Shown: one piece after another, positions 13,301 through 24,463 of the stretch
Numbering within the stretch: position 1 is the first letter of the stretch
Layout: each line of letters opens with the position of its first letter
NCBI GenBank assembly: GCA_964200185.2
Contig: CAXNAD020000033.1
Coordinates: 1 to 40,041, forward strand
Source of the DNA: Choristocarpus tenellus KU-1152
Lineage: Eukaryota; Phaeophyceae
Direction of reading: 5' to 3'
Length of the DNA: 40,041 nucleotides
Notes under the pieces: generated by a model
The model's database searches: none
What the model saw: only the letters and a program-made list of their open reading frames with translations
Told to the model about the DNA's origin: nothing
Position numbers and translations under genes: made by a program

Positions 13301-16300
13301 TGCAGTCAAAATTAAAGTAAGGCCAATGAAGGAACAATATTGATGTAATAGTACCCAACAGATCTACCTTCCAGTTAGAAGTCTGAATGTGCTGCAAGAC
13401 AAATATTATTTTATTTATACTTCCTCTGTTCGGAATTAAATGTAACATAAACTTTACAAGCTCCATTCCTTCTTGGGAATGACCCATGCGATAAACCCTC
13501 TGGATGAGACTTGGTTCTCATATAGATTGGGAAGCACACAAAGTTGGTTATGGTGGGCTGTCATCACTATGGAGGGGGAGGATCTTGTCAGTACAAAGTC
13601 GACCAAATCACATTTCACAGGGATCAAAAACCTCATGAAACTGTCAAAGTAGGTGTTTATTGGGATGCCTAGGATGAACATCCCCCATTGTTTGAGCAGC
13701 TCGCTCATCCTGTTGTCACCCTTCAGTCTCAATTCTTTGACCCAGAAGTCTGTCTGAGGTCAGGATGCAAACATCCCAACAAAGAATAACATGGCACAAT
13801 GCCTAGAGGTGAGAGGGCACAAGACTTAAATGGCTCAGGGGATGACAGCAGCCATCACGGAGGACTTTGGAATTTCCCAAATCACTGTGTTCCATCATGT
13901 GAAGGAGTATGACAGTCAGGTCGCATGGTGTGAATGTATTGACCTTATACAACGTCGCAAGGGGCAATGTGGCCACTGTACAAGTATCCTCTATGTTTGG
14001 GATGTCCTGTTGGTACACCACACATACTTATGAAAATGGGCAGCCAAAGCTGGGAGATCCCTTGCCTCGTTGTGGGATCTATGCAAACACAAGAAAGTGA
14101 AGGTCAAGTGATGGATTAAGTCAGTCCTCTCAGACTAGCAGAAAGTCAACAGGGTGGGTTTTGTGATCAGTCACACGTACAGGAATGGGGGGTATTAGTG
14201 GACAATCTATATGACTGGGTGCATGTAGAGAAGTGGTTTTACATCCTCAAAGATGGGTAAGGTGTGTACCTGCACCCCACTGAGGATCCTCCCAAACCCC
14301 CCACACCCACAGGATAAGCAATATATCGCAAAGGTAATGTTCCTTGCAGTTGTGGTCTACCCTAAGAAGCTCTCCAAGGTGGTACGGTTCAATGATAAAA
14401 TCGGGATCTGGTCAATCATGGACACTAAGGTTGCTCAGCACTCCAGCAAACACTGACTCATGGGCACCAAGGTGCTTGTGCCAGCCACAGTGGACAGGGA
14501 GAGGTATAAGAAGCCTATGATTGAGAATTTCATCCCAGCAATGAAGGTCCACATTCCTAGGCCAGAAGGACACACCATCTTCGTCCAGCATGATGGGGCA
14601 AAGTCACACACCAAGGGGGGCATCATGAAGCCAATTGATTAGGCGGCGGCAGGGTACAACATGGTCATATGGACCCAGCCAGTCAACTCACCTGATCTCA
14701 TCATCAACAACCTCGGATTCTTTCATTCCATCCAGCAACTGAAGGAAGACATGGGGGTGGCCAACATAGAGGAGAGCTGGTGGAGGTCACAATGGAGGTG
14801 TTCAATGTGTACCCCAGAGACACTGGAACGCTTCTGGCAGAGCTTCTTTGCTGTCTATGGTGAAGTGCTGGGGTCTAAGGGTGACAATGTCTTCAAAATT
14901 TCCCATCGTAGCAAGGAAAAGGCTGAGAAGGCGGGCAAGTCCCCCCTGAATGCCCGGGTGGATGGGGTGAAATACTGTACTGGAATGAAATATTGGAGGG
15001 CTTTGGAGGCAGAATCATAAATAGGTGTAGGCTGCCCCATTTTGTTTGAGATTTTGGTGGTCAACCTTTTAGTGTTTGCACAGTACACCCACAAAATGTA
15101 TGATCATGTGAGAAAAATCTTGATTCTTCGTCAGAACTGCAAAAAATTTGTTACTTTTAATTCCGATTGGAGGAAGTACTTATTTATTTTCCAAAAAACG
15201 TTTGGTACTGGTGTGTGCACCTCAGGTGTCTGTAGTTCAAGTACCAAACAAATCACAACTGAACTGGACTGGGAACTGTATCAAGAAGTTTGATATTTTT
15301 GCTGGTGACGGGTCCAACAGAATGGAATTACCAGGAAGGATCAGAATGAGACTGGGGTGCTGTTGGAGTGTGTTGGGCTGGTAGGGTAATGCCTTTGTAG
15401 AAAGACTACTAGTAGTGCTTCATGTGTAGGGTAGAGGTACAAGGTAATAGGTCCAGCACAGTGTTTTGTAACCACCAGTGAGAGAATTTTGTTCATCGTT
15501 TAAACCAATACATAAAATACTCTACAACAGTATACACTAAGCTATATATAATTGTGAGACACTCTGTTGGTGCATGTCAATTCTGTATCGGTTGTTGACT
15601 GAATGGCGTTACATATTCTTGTAGAATTAGATCCTAAGCAATGGTTCCACTTTCCATGAGAGTGTCATTGAAGTTTTTTGTTTTTGACAAGATGTGACTC
15701 AAATGTTAAATTTTATTTATAGCGGTTGGTTCAGTGCAAATTGTGAAACCAAATTGGCTTGAGGCTCTCTGGGTGGTAATGCACATCATTGTTAGGCTTT
15801 TTTTAAGTTTAAATGACTACTAAAATTGCCTCAATCCAACAATTTGAATTAGGTTCAATGGAGCACACTTTGTTCAGGTATGACTATTGAAGCAGGAAAT
15901 TGTGTCAAATTCTTATTAGTTGTGTTATTTGTTGAATAAATAACATGAAAGTTGATGCAAGCACTTTATATTATTATTCCATTTAAATAGGACATGCTGT
16001 TCTTATTCTGAGACATGTTATTCATATTGACAGCTGCTAATCAATGAGAATCTCTGCTGTTGAGCTTGTCGAATGAGAGGTCAATTCTCAATCTCTGTGA
16101 TCCCAATTTGGGTAACATTTTACTACACTCCACATGAGTCTCTCAGGAAAGCTTTTGAAGGTGTTGATTTTCAGCAAATTGGCTACAAAAAGCTCATGCC
16201 TTTTCAGACACAAATCAGCACTCAACACTCCATTGCAGCCAGCTCTTAGATATCATGCCTTACATCAAAGTAACACAGACTGCAAAGATTGCGACAAGGA

Positions 16301-19300
16301 GATGATGGCATGAGAGCACCACAAAGGGGGCTCCAGGATTGTCACACGGAATGATTTTATGATACTACAAAGCACTACAGAGAACATCGAAAAGACAATA
16401 GTGAGCTTCATAGCCAACTCTACCATGTATACAAACCTGACAGTTGATGAGGGCCTTAGACTGGATTGGTAGTTTAGTGATCTAGCCTTCAGCCTGACCC
16501 TGTTGAAACATATTTAGGGTTAGGGTTGGCACACAATCTGACCCCATTACAATATATGACAAACCTGGATAAACAAGGAGGTGAACCAGGCCGACCCAGT
16601 CAAAGCACATCAGCCTGGCCCCCATATTTCCCAAGCACATGTAACACATCTGCAGATATGGTAGGTTAATAACCAAAAACCTAGAAAGGGAAATGTTATC
16701 AGTACTTGCTTCTATTTTTTAGAAACTTTGACACGATGAAGGTGTGTGTAGGTACTAGTCATTGAATGACCCATGGAAAATGGGTCGGGTAAGACTCTTT
16801 CTAAGGTCTTATTTTGGTAGGTGGAGGTTCACTGCAACCTTGACCAAGATAATATTGATTGTGATCATACAGTTGCCCTTGTGTGTCCCTGCTTAGATGC
16901 TGCCATCCAAAGGACTGCCTGACATGTAGAATGTTGATATGCATTTGATATGAGAGTGTCATACTATGAGAGGGATTATGATGTTTTACATTGTTAGCAG
17001 TCACTTTGTTTACTGGGAGTTAGGGTTAGGGTTAGTAATAACACCTCGAAATATGTGATAAATGGAATGATGCTCAGCAGCCCTGTGTGAATATTTGATT
17101 GACAAAAAGAGTTGGTTCCAGACTTACGCCATTGTATTTGGACTGTTAAAGTAGTCCAATTGCTAGAGGTAAGGAGTGTTACGAATTGTAAGTTATTTAA
17201 GGTCCTTTGAGGACACACCACACTAGTGGTTGGGGGAATTTTTGTGTCCTTTGAGGATTGTGCAGCCCATAGTAAATTTATATTCAACAGATGCCCTTGT
17301 GCAAATACATCGACCAAGATGTCAGACTCTTGAAACAGACTAAACATCAATATGCAGACAACCAAAATGTGTACTGCAGACTTTTAATCTTAATGCCCTC
17401 GTCCTCAGGAGTTCAAGGCAAAGAGCATTGAGCTTTCTCCTCTTGAGCACACCGGTGGAGGAAATCCTGTGGATAAGATATGGGGATCCAAACGTCCCAG
17501 CCCTCCACAAGAGCCAGTGCGAGTACATGAACTAAAATACGCAGGAGAGACAGTGCAGAACAAACTCGAAAAGGTGTCAAGTTATGTCTTCATACAACTA
17601 TCTTTCCACTGCTGGTATGACCATAAAATCAAAGATATCCAGTGACGTTACTATTTTCTATTATTTTATTGAAAGTACATACACTTTCTTTTTAACATAC
17701 TACTAGATCTACTTTGGTTACAGCTACCTTCTAATCAATATCATCCCTGATTTCAAACATTTGAAGGTTTCTGCTGCATTGAGCAAGGAAGGTACAGATG
17801 TTCTTCTGGTTTGCATGCTGGATGAGGTGAGGATGTGACATGTATCGTTTTATTGAGTATGAAAGGTGTTTACTGAAAGACTGCTTGAACACTTGACAAC
17901 ATGATGCAGAGTGAGAATAGGAAGGAGGGAAGCAAGGGGGAGGGTCAGGCAAGCTATTTATTGCCTTCTAGAATCTAGACCACAGGTGCAACAACTGGTT
18001 TGATGGTGTACCAGAAAATATACTCTATATGCACATGTTTCATCTATACTCGAGTAGTGTGATACCTTCTGTACCATCTCTGTGTCCATTCAAGTGCCAG
18101 CCAAGATAATCAATGGCAAAAGCTGACACATCCACAGCCAGCATTACACATTGCAGACATAGATCCTGAGCATTACCTCGCTCAAGGCTGGGATGAGATT
18201 GTCACTTGTCTCTATTTCTAAGTATATTTGTCAAGGTAACAATGGATGCTTTTATACAGAGGGTGAAATAGAAAGATGTACTATAGACATTTACTGTACA
18301 GTGCAACCAGGGCTCCCGGCCTTTTAGAAAGATCAAAGAGCAACTGAGGACTGAATACTTGATGACTTGTTAGAATATATGTTATCGACTTTTCTTTGAA
18401 GAGACGATTTTCTTCCTGACTGAGCCTCCCCTGTTTTTCATTGGACAACCCTTTACCTTTGCCAGTAACACAGTCCTCACACCTTTTTTTTAGAGAAAAA
18501 TGGTGCAAATGGTTCTAACACAATTCTTATTTTGTGGAGTTCAAACTTGTATTAATATTAATATTACTACTTGATGTGGACACTTCATGTGAACCAATGG
18601 TGTAGGTTTTCCTCTACACAGGGGATATCAGGTTAACTTAGTAAAATGTTTCTGTTGCACTTGAAGTCTTTGCTATTATTAGGGTGCTATTTTAATAGCA
18701 GAGACCTCTTGCAAGTTTGATTGGTACTGTGACAAACACCAATTTTGGAATGCATACTCACAGTCATCATCAAGCAACATGTTGTGTGTAGCAGAAGAAC
18801 CTATGTATTATGGATGTCTTTTGAGGATGCCATCTGATATATTCCACATTCAGCACAGAGAATGGATGCATGGGGTTGAGAAAGACACTCACAAGTCACA
18901 ACATGCAAATATATCTGTGCATAAAGTTGATGTACACATCGACAAACTTTTCTATTTACAATGATGCAATAATAGTGCAGGTCCTTCAGGAACAAGTCCT
19001 ACTCCTTGTAGTGGAGACTTCAACTGAGGCGCTTAACTACACATTTCACTTTTATAAAATCAAATCATACAGGTGGCATACCTTCTCAACATTCGAGGAA
19101 GCGATGTGACTCACTGTCCTGTGACCATGGCCTATGCACTGGTGTCTGCTGATGGGAGTGCTAGTCTTTTTGTTGACAAGGACAAGATAGATGAAGGGGT
19201 TAAGGCAGAGCTAGAGGTGAGCTAGTTTGATAGGAAGGTTTCCACACAACTTTGATTTTCATTAGTGTTTTAACGTTTATTCCTCAAGAGGCGGTGTCGT

Positions 19301-22300
19301 GAATTGTAGGAACTGGATTGCTATGTTTTTATTATTATTGTGATTGATTGAAATCAAAATCTAAGAGTCCCAATATTTGTTTATTTCTTATGCCTCTACT
19401 TTGGAGCTGTAGACCACATGACCAACCTCAATATTGATAAGGTATAAAAACCTCTATGAGTCCATGGTGAGCCTTGACTTTGCCCAGTTACTTTGAGGAC
19501 ATGGGTGTGAGTATCTCAATCAAGAGTATGATGTTGATCCCTCTGCTAGATATACCCTCCTGAAAGTGAGGGACAAAGCAAGGAAGGAAGACCAACTATG
19601 GAATAAAAACAGTCAAGAGTCTGATATAACCCAGTTTGAGCATGAGCAGCAGAAAATGGCATGTATGAAGGGGTAATGAGAAATGATGAAGCCCAATGAG
19701 TCAGGGGCTGACATTTGGCACTTCTTTAGAGTGTACACAGGTGGGAGATTGCCTAATGCACTCTACCTGCATCCTCAATCTAAGTGAGAAATAGCACTTT
19801 TCAAGGGCTGAGATCAAATTGTGTTAGTGTTATTATTTTCAAGTCAATGACTAATTGAAGAATTCACCTTCTAAGCTAGCTTCAAGCTCAGGTGCAGGGA
19901 CGCTTTTCTTGTTTTTATTTATTTTTAGGATTAGGGTTAGGGTGTGAAGAGGAGGAAAGTGTCTGGGTCACGGTCAGCAGCATATGACGTTTTTTTCAAG
20001 GCTAAGGCACCAGAGTGGGTCACTCTCTGTAACACTTAATTGTGATGGACTATTATACTTGTAAAGTTATCTATCTTAGATATCACAATGCATGAAGGTA
20101 TTGGTAAGAATAGTGTATATTGTAGTGGGAAAAAATAGCATGTAACGAAGATAGTAATATTAATAAATCACCATCGGCAGAACCCGTCATAGTGGTGAGG
20201 GTCTTGTTGCCTCATGCTCATATTGCATGTTCCGGTTAGAATTGAGTACAGTGATTGGGTTTTTGATGATTTCAGTTAATAATATTTTTTTCAATTTCAC
20301 AACTCTAGCAAGGGGAGTTTGTTCATCTATGCTTTCCACGTATGTATGTATTATGTGTGTATTGTGTATGAGATCATGGAGTGCAGGCTTGCATCTCGTC
20401 TGTTGCCACTTTCAACATTGGAGAACCAATCCCCTGAATGGAGGTCAACACAGGGTCAACACAACGACTGTTACTGTTCCCTCCCAATCCACAATGGGAT
20501 GTTGTTGAGAACATTATACCATTGTGATTTTTAGTCAACTCAAATTCAGTATGGATTGTAGTGGGTATATTTGATGAAGTAGTTATTTGTGTGCATAGAA
20601 GCTTTGTTTCTTCTGGCTTTCAACTGTTTCACATTTTGTGTAATTCTGGTCTTATTTCCAGTACCTGCCAGTGTTGTTTTGTGTGTCTGTGTGTGTGTGC
20701 AAGCTGGTGGTTGGTTTGGAGTATGCATCAAGTTTTCATCAAAATTATTATATCTTATTTCAGGCCTCTCATATTTGTAAGGACAAAGGTGGTTGACCTG
20801 TAGCAAGGCTATTTTTTAGCATGTGTCAACCATGGACAAAAAATACACCATGTTGGATCAGAGCTTTTTTAGGGGCAAGAAAACTGTTTTACTATTTTTT
20901 GTCTGTGGGTAGGTTGCATTCCTTTTGTCATATGAATCTCAGGTTGAGCAAATCATTCATGTATTTGTAGGATAGTCTGTGGATCATGTGGTTGACTGTA
21001 TGAACATTCCTTCATCTTCTGAACACTTTATGGTTAGCATACTTGAAATCCATTACATGGAAGGTCCTGAGAGTATGAAGTTACAATCTGTGTTAGGCAA
21101 ACCTTTCCCCTCATTCTGGTGCTGTCCAACAGCTCACAGACCAGTGTATGAAATGTTGTCAGTGTGTGTGTGTGTGTGTGCAGTACAGCACACAAGAATC
21201 ACTGTGTCAGAAGCCCCTGAGATATCTATCATTTCTTTCAGGAGTGCTGCACACTGCATAGTCTTACAAACCACCTATAATAAATATTCACAGCAGTAGA
21301 GGTAACCAAGTCCCTTGAGCCTTTCTAATCCTGTGCAAAAGAGCTTGAACCAGATCATAACCACAATAGTGTTTTAAACAGTCATCAATGACCATCAAAT
21401 TATCAGGTCCTGCAGCACTAACTATACAGTCCCCACTAAAAAGAAAAAGTGTATCAAGGTTATCTGGTATCTGACTTTTTTTTAAATGTTTGTTTTTGTC
21501 GTATAGAAAAAAAAATAGGACTCTTTTACCATTTTACTGATACCTATTAGTAGCATTAATGCATAATAATAATAATAATAATAATGCACTATGAATGATA
21601 TATTCCGACACCTCCAAAAATCACCCCTTGAAAATTGTGGTTATAGTGTTTATGGTCTATAGACAAATGTGATTTACTCTGCATGTTACGGGCACACAGG
21701 CGTGCTCTGTGAACATCTACAATTACAATGAAGCATTGGATGCCGTACGCCAGCTGTCAGATGCTGGGAAGCGCTTCTGGATTGACCCAGAACGTGTCAA
21801 CTTTGCCCTCCACAACATTGTTCCAAAGGACAGGTGATGTTACCTGCTACACAAATCATCACACACACCACCTGCATGTACGTATGCTGTAAAGTACTTG
21901 AAAGTACAAAATTTGGAAAGTGTCTTCCACAAACATATGCCACAAATTATATCCTTATCTTGCTTTTAATTTTGTGAGATCCATTATTGTTGGTCCAGCT
22001 TACACAGTCACATAGACTACCCTGTATTTCTAATGTGTATAGTGGCATCATTTGCACATGCCACATCGACATCCTCTTCCTTCCCTGATTATTTCAGAGT
22101 GGTTACCAAGCCATCCCCAATTACATTGGCAAAGGGTATCAAGAATGAAGCTGAGCTTGAGGGCATGAGAGTAGCACATGTGAGGGATGGAGTGGCCATG
22201 GCACATGGACTGGCAATGCTGGAAAAAGAAGTAGGAGCTGGGAAACTCATATCAGAGGTGGATGTGGACAGATTGGTCACCTCCTTCAGAGCAAAGCAGG

Positions 22301-24415
22301 ATATGTTTCTTGGTGTGTATTTTAGTGTTCCCTTTGTCTGGAAGCTACTCCTACATTGTACATACTTTCACTGGTAGTACACAGTGAGTGTACAGTCAGT
22401 AGATTTCATTCCTCATGGTCACAATTACAGACAGCATCTTCAAAGAGCATGAATAGGTTAGGCAGCGTTCAGTGAGTGGTCTAGATGAAGAATCTAACCT
22501 ACTCTATCCCTTGCCCAATGAAGACCTCAGTTTTCCAACAATTGCTGGGGCGGATTCCAATGGTGCAATTATCCACTACAGTGCCCAGCCAGAATCGTGT
22601 AGAATAGTAGGCAAAACATCCATGCTTTTGCTAGACTCTGGAGCCCAATACAAGGATGGTACAACAGATGTGACAAGGACTGTTCACTTTGGAGATCCAT
22701 CACTGGAACAAAAAGAGGTGTGACTATATTACAGATACCCTCTTCTTGACACATTGCATTAATATCATTGTCAGGACCAGAACAATGGATCCAGAGGGGA
22801 AAGACTTCAATTTACTCAAGAGTGTTTCTCAAACATAGAGATGAGGCAACAGCCCTTGTTTTGCCCGTGCCTGGTATACCAGCATTGCCATGAGATGGAT
22901 GGACCTAGTGCATCCAAGAGTATGGTAGTAAGTTATTTGGACAGTTCAACTATCCCCCAGATTTTTGCCCTAATTAAAAGCTCCAACTGTCTCTGTATCA
23001 TACTCTAGTAATAGTATTTTGTGTTCGTTTTGTCCTAATTGTGCAACTACTGCAGTCACAGTCTCTTCAACAAATGTGCCATGTGATTGATGACCTTACC
23101 ACCCCGCAATCTCTTTGAGAATCATCTTACAACTCTTCAACATGTCCTGAGAAAATTACACTGAGTTTGCATTTACCTTTTTAACTTGTATATATTTTCT
23201 TCTTTGGCTGATGCTATTCTATTCTTGTCAAGGCTTACACGCGTGTCCTCAAGGGACACATTGCCCTGGCAACTGCGAAATTCCCAGATGGCACCCCAGG
23301 CTTCATGGTTGATTCTTTTGCACGGAAGGCACTATGGGAGGCAGGCATGGACTATCAGCATGGAACAGGTCATGGAGTTGGTGCTGCATTAAATGTACAT
23401 GAGGGACCACATGTAAGAGTGGTGGAGAGTGTAAAATGTGCATGAAGGAATACAACTTGCTCAATCCTCTTGGATACATGAGTCTTTGCCCTGTTCACAC
23501 AGAGAGAGGTTTCTGGTGGAGATGATCATGTAGGTTGGTTGACTAGGTGCATCTTTAACAATTTTAAAAGTGGACCAATAACTGCGCAAACCTTCTTCCC
23601 TCACCACACCTCAGTCCATAAGCCCACGCACTGCAAATTCAACACCACTTAAGCCTGGGATGGTGGTGAGCAATGAGCCAGGTTACTATAAAGGAGGAGA
23701 CGGCGGTTTCGGTGTGCGTATTGAAAATCTACTTGAAATAGTTGATTCAGGAGTGAGAAATGAGGCTCTGGGACGAAGGTGAGTTTTTCCATGACTTACT
23801 TGATTTGTTATGTTGAGGTATCATGCCCTCTCCTGTCACACTGGACATGATGAATTTAAACCATGAATTGGTGTTAACCCAGCAACATTCACAACTTTTG
23901 TGGCAAGTTCTCTTTTTCTTGACTCAATGAGAATTACCCAGTAGTAATAATTCCAAGAGGTACACTTCAGATGTTCTTATATGTTACTGACCATTCCTGT
24001 CGCTCTTGCATCTCTATACCTTCCCTACAGTTTCTACCACTTTGAGCCCTTGACACTCATCCCCATTCAGAAGAAGTTACTGGACCTGTCTCTTCTGACA
24101 GCAGAGGAAGAGCAATGGCTCAATGCATACCACCAACAGGTGATGACTTTTGAAAAAGTTGCAGGATGGCACTTTGATGTGAATGGGGATGGTACCACTG
24201 ACACTGGAATTAATGGTTCACATATCTTATCAAATGACCTGAATGGAAACATCCAAAACAAGATAAGGTAGTGCATTACACTCAATTCTTGTAACATCTC
24301 CTCTTCACCTCTTCCGTTCACCTCACAGGTGTGGTCCAAAATAAGTCCCTTCGTAGAAGACACTGAGACCTTGGAATGGCTGAAGGAATCAACACTACCT
24401 GTGCTTAGACCATGA
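10391..24415 (+). CDS. Aminopeptidase P (Xaa-Pro aminopeptidase, XPNPEP1 family), 15 exons
   Basis: This metallopeptidase (M24B) removes an N-terminal residue when proline is second. Exons: 10391-10498, 10713-10793, 10970-11061, 11953-12040, 12220-12414, 17409-17573, 17767-17826, 19073-19216, 21700-21833, 22098-22312, 22524-22717, 23233-23412, 23615-23778, 24031-24139, 24329-24415. All junctions keep frame. From the ATG at 10743 the protein is 625 residues, against 623 for human XPNPEP1. Using that numbering, the domain order is an N-terminal creatinase-like domain ([16 protein letters not shown]), a second one ([16 protein letters not shown]), then the catalytic pita-bread domain. The metal ligands are D419 and D430 ([16 protein letters not shown]), H493 (HGTGHGVG), E527 (NEPGYY) and E543 (VRIEN). 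The proton-shuttle type histidines H399 (IIHY) and H502 (NVHEGP) are also present. All residues needed for activity are intact. The first two exons add up to 46 residues with a targeting-peptide character; the internal ATG could give a cytosolic form. The intron after exon 5 starts with GC (gcaaga) and carries a decayed transposon. Confidence 0.96.
13121..13196. repeat. 34-bp tandem repeat, about 2.2 copies
   Basis: Units start with cagttgcgtgtagggttaaa at 13121 and 13155, with a third partial unit at 13189. The copies differ by only a few bases, so the duplication is recent. It lies inside the large aminopeptidase intron. Confidence 0.9.
13830..15020 (+). mobile_element. Decayed mariner-like (Tc1/mariner superfamily) transposase
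   Basis: Pieces of one transposase appear in order in different frames. An HTH-like segment ([16 protein letters not shown]) lies near 13830-13910. A segment with [15 protein letters not shown] lies near 14125-14170, and an [10 protein letters not shown] block near 14225-14260. A core follows with [13 protein letters not shown] (14333 on) and [10 protein letters not shown] (second catalytic Asp, near 14590), then [13 protein letters not shown] (third catalytic Asp, near 14690). A C-terminal block contains [13 protein letters not shown] (14893 on). About 33 codons separate the second and third Asp. In plant- and oomycete-type elements the first block reads HVDEKWF; here the Asp codon is absent. 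Frameshifts and in-frame stops (for example after LKDG, and at 14640) show it is dead. Its terminal inverted repeats are not recognised. Confidence 0.88.
16513..16528. repeat. Short telomere-like TTAGGG tract
   Basis: Two TTAGGG units followed by a partial one, within an intron. Similar short tracts occur at 17019-17035, 19931-19942 and, in the opposite orientation, 28380-28394. Confidence 0.7.
17019..17035. repeat. Short telomere-like TTAGGG tract
   Basis: gttagggttagggttag, nearly three units, in the large aminopeptidase intron. Confidence 0.75.
17827..19072 (+). other. Aminopeptidase intron, nothing recognised
   Basis: A 1.25-kb intron between phase-0 exons. It contains short open frames on both strands but no motif, repeat or RNA that I recognise. 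Confidence 0.6.
19931..19942. repeat. Short telomere-like TTAGGG tract
   Basis: Two TTAGGG units preceded by a degenerate one (aggattaggg), in an intron. Confidence 0.65.
21161..21180. repeat. GT dinucleotide microsatellite
   Basis: An uninterrupted run of about nine GT units in an intron. Confidence 0.9.
21563..21585. repeat. AAT trinucleotide microsatellite
   Basis: About seven ATA/AAT units in an intron. Confidence 0.9.
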
Positions 24416-24463
24416 TTTTTATAATGAGGTGTTACCTACCAACACTTGTAACTAATGTAAAAG

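Larger units (their letters stand above)
12415..17408 (+). other. 5-kb intron of the aminopeptidase P gene (GC-AG)
   Basis: The donor is AAG|gcaaga and the acceptor is tcctcag, joining two phase-0 exons that align with the family without gap. The intron contains a decayed mariner-like element (13830-15020), a 34-bp tandem repeat, telomere-like hexamers and an unidentified minus-strand open stretch at 13454-13732. Confidence 0.8.
19217..21699 (+). other. 2.5-kb aminopeptidase intron with simple repeats
   Basis: Contains a telomere-like tract (19931-19942), GT-rich runs near 20683-20699 and 21161-21180, and an AAT run near 21563-21585. A stretch at about 19550-19660 reads as a charged open frame ([18 protein letters not shown]) ending in a stop and could be a decayed transposon fragment. 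No gene is supported. Confidence 0.6.
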
